Origin: WHSM01 sp050701635
GTDB lineage: Bacteria; Actinomycetota; Actinomycetes; Mycobacteriales; Micromonosporaceae
Reading direction: 5' to 3'
NCBI GenBank assembly: GCA_050701635.1
Contig: JBOGDF010000375.1
Span: forward strand, 1 to 5,231
DNA length: 5,231 nt
The notes beneath the pieces are model-generated. The model was given only the letters and a program-made list of their open reading frames with translations. It had not been told where the DNA came from and did not search any database. Positions 4,066-5,231 of this stretch are shown piece after piece. A program made the position numbers and the translations under genes. The stretch's first letter is position 1; the number at the start of each line of letters is the position of its first letter.

Positions 4066-5231
4066 ATGAAAAGGCGTACTTGTGCAGCGTGCGGTGAGCC
4101 GGCGCCGATTGGCGGCACGGTATGTGTCCGCTGCGGTACGCCACTCGGCTCTCCCGAACCCGAACCCCAGCCAGAGCCGACGTACAGCTCGGACGGCGCG
4201 CTCGGCGGCGGCAGCCGCCCGAACGGTGCGCCGGTGAGCCCTGGCGGCGTACCGCAGGGACCGGCCTGGGACGCCCCCGGGGCGCAGCAGCCCGCGTGGG
4301 AGGCGCCTGAGGCGCAGCAGTCCACCTGGGACGCCCCGGAAGCACAGCAGCCCGCCTGGGACGCTCAGGGCGGACAGCAGCCGGGCACCCAGCAACCCAC
4401 CTGGGACGCCCCTGCCGAGGGCGCGTCGGGCTGGGACGCCAGCGGCGGCGGCTGGGCTCCCGACAGCGGCCAACAGCAGCCACCCGCCCCGCAGCCGGGC
4501 TCCGGGGCCTGGGGCGGCGCCGGCGCGGACAACCCGCCCACCTGGCCACCGTTACCCGCCTCCGGCGCGAGCCCCGACCAAGGCTCAGCAGCCGGTACGG
4601 GTCTCCCGCCCGCCCCGGACCAGGCCGGCGCGGATCCGGTCGGTGCGGCTCCGGCGGGCGCTGGTGTCGATCCGGCTGCTGCCGGGTCGGGTGGGGCACC
4701 GGCTCCGGCTCCGGCTGAGGGCGAGCCGGAGTGGCAGGCCAGCGACGACGAGCTGCCACCGATCGGCACCCCGATGCCGACCGCCGCTCGGCCCGAGGAG
4801 CTGCCCGAGGCGTACGCGCCGCCGCCGATGCCTGACGACGGCGCGGTCTGGCCCGGTATGGAGATGCCGAAGGACGACGCGGCCGATCTGCCACCGGAGT
4901 CCGAGGACTCCGCGGGCGAGCCGATGGGCGATCCACTCAGCGGCCCGCTGGCCGAGCCGATGGCCGGCGCCCCACTGGGCGAGGCGATGGCGGGCGCGCC
5001 ATTGGACGAGGCGGTAGGCGGCGGAGCCGGCGAGTCACCTGGCGAAGCGGTAGGTGGCGGAGCCGGCGAGTCACCTGGCGAAGCGGTAGGTGGCGGAGCC
5101 GGCGAGTCACCTGGCGAAGCGGTAGGTGGCGGAGCCGGCGAGTCACCTGGCGAAGCGGTAGGTGGCGGAGCCGGCGAGGCGGCTGGCGAGGCGCCGCCGC
5201 CCCGTGCCGGCGGTTTCACGCTTCCCGACGC
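4066..5231 (+). CDS. Putative zinc-ribbon protein with two tandem repeat families (3' end beyond the window)
   Basis: The frame from ATG 4066 stays open for 388 codons to the right edge. The N-terminus, MKRRTCAACGEPAPIGGTVC then VRCG, has two CxxC knuckles (C6/C9 and C20/C23), a typical small zinc ribbon. What follows is low-complexity Pro/Ala/Gly/Gln/Glu-rich sequence. Residues 66-105 are four decapeptides of the form PAWDAPEAQQ, with degenerate WDA copies to about 125. Residues about 215-315 are acidic and Met/Pro-rich. Residues 316-375 are five copies of AVGGGAGESPGE. There is no signal peptide and no membrane span in the visible part, so the N-terminus is probably cytoplasmic; a C-terminal membrane or enzymatic domain could lie beyond the edge. 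The start is supported by GGAGGG. Third positions are mostly G/C, consistent with coding. It is a separate unit from the hydrolases, 239 bp downstream. I do not recognise the family or function; protein-protein scaffolding is a guess. Confidence 0.75.
   Translation, partial: MKRRTCAACGEPAPIGGTVCVRCGTPLGSPEPEPQPEPTYSSDGALGGGSRPNGAPVSPGGVPQGPAWDAPGAQQPAWEAPEAQQSTWDAPEAQQPAWDAQGGQQPGTQQPTWDAPAEGASGWDASGGGWAPDSGQQQPPAPQPGSGAWGGAGADNPPTWPPLPASGASPDQGSAAGTGLPPAPDQAGADPVGAAPAGAGVDPAAAGSGGAPAPAPAEGEPEWQASDDELPPIGTPMPTAARPEELPEAYAPPPMPDDGAVWPGMEMPKDDAADLPPESEDSAGEPMGDPLSGPLAEPMAGAPLGEAMAGAPLDEAVGGGAGESPGEAVGGGAGESPGEAVGGGAGESPGEAVGGGAGESPGEAVGGGAGEAAGEAPPPRAGGFTLPD
4261..4380 (+). repeat. Four tandem 30-bp repeats coding PAWDAPEAQQ-type decapeptides
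   Basis: Units lie at 4261-4290, 4291-4320, 4321-4350 and 4351-4380. They translate as PAWDAPGAQQ, PAWEAPEAQQ, STWDAPEAQQ and PAWDAQGGQQ. TGGGA at bases 7-11 and CAG-CAG at the end of each unit are constant, while other positions vary, mostly at third bases. Degenerate remnants (PTWDAP, GWDAS) continue to about 4440. The pattern looks like an older expansion kept at protein level, with one Trp per unit. Confidence 0.85.
5011..5190 (+). repeat. Five tandem 36-bp repeats coding AVGGGAGESPGE
   Basis: Units lie at 5011-5046, 5047-5082, 5083-5118, 5119-5154 and 5155-5190. Units 2-4 are identical, unit 1 differs by one base (C for T at its ninth position), and unit 5 diverges over its last 12 bases (SPGE becomes AAGE). 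Near-identity at silent positions means recent expansion or gene conversion. Because the unit is a multiple of three, copy changes keep the frame. Looser related units (MAGAPLGEA, MAGAPLDEA) precede the array. Confidence 0.92.

Noticed and set aside
5011..5190. CRISPR array
   Set aside because: The 36-bp repeats are directly contiguous with no unique spacers and are in frame with a coding sequence, so they are a coding minisatellite.
4365..5219. Minus-strand frame with repeated PAPPPTASPGDS, looking like a Pro-rich surface protein
   Set aside because: Its codons share the wobble position with the plus-strand frame, which explains its openness. The plus frame has a good ribosome binding site and a zinc ribbon, whereas this one starts at a GTG without a visible signal peptide.

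Overview
The window is GC-rich DNA with strong G/C preference at third codon positions. Its genes look like those of a high-GC actinobacterium. The start of a menaquinone-pathway MqnE and two secreted wall hydrolases with Pro-rich linkers suggest an actinomycete, most likely near the Micromonosporaceae. The family assignment is an impression from gene content and codon habits; no marker gene proves it.

Layout, left to right. (1) Positions 1-252, minus strand: the first 84 codons of a radical SAM aminofutalosine synthase (mqnE), running off the left edge. (2) Positions 253-477: a divergent intergenic region with three short inverted repeats, the best being a perfect 9-bp-arm palindrome at 413-432. 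(3) Positions 478-2343, plus strand: a 621-residue secreted NlpC/P60 peptidoglycan endopeptidase. It has a signal peptide, a collagen-like Gly-X-Pro segment, an Ala-rich helical/coiled-coil region, the catalytic domain, and a Pro/Ser-rich tail of about 220 residues ending in an Arg-rich stretch. (4) Positions 2344-2560: an intergenic region with two direct-repeat pairs, both with a 23-bp period. (5) Positions 2561-3826, plus strand: a 421-residue secreted M23 (LytM-type) metallopeptidase with a complete set of metal and catalytic residues. (6) Positions 3827-4065: an intergenic region with a weak hairpin and a GC palindrome. (7) Positions 4066 to the right edge, plus strand: at least 388 codons of a putative zinc-ribbon protein with two families of tandem repeats (30 bp x 4 and 36 bp x 5).

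The two hydrolases share a plan (export signal, Pro-rich spacer, helical region, catalytic domain) and have complementary chemistries: a Cys endopeptidase and a Zn endopeptidase. They plausibly work together in peptidoglycan remodelling during growth, septation or sporulation. Each has its own upstream gap of more than 200 bp, so they may be transcribed separately. The zinc-ribbon protein has no export signal and is probably cytoplasmic at its N-terminus; its function is not recognisable. I found no RNA gene, mobile element, CRISPR array or clearly new defence or biosynthetic system. The most unusual items are the repeat-rich zinc-ribbon protein, the long C-terminal tail of the NlpC/P60 enzyme and the palindrome upstream of it.
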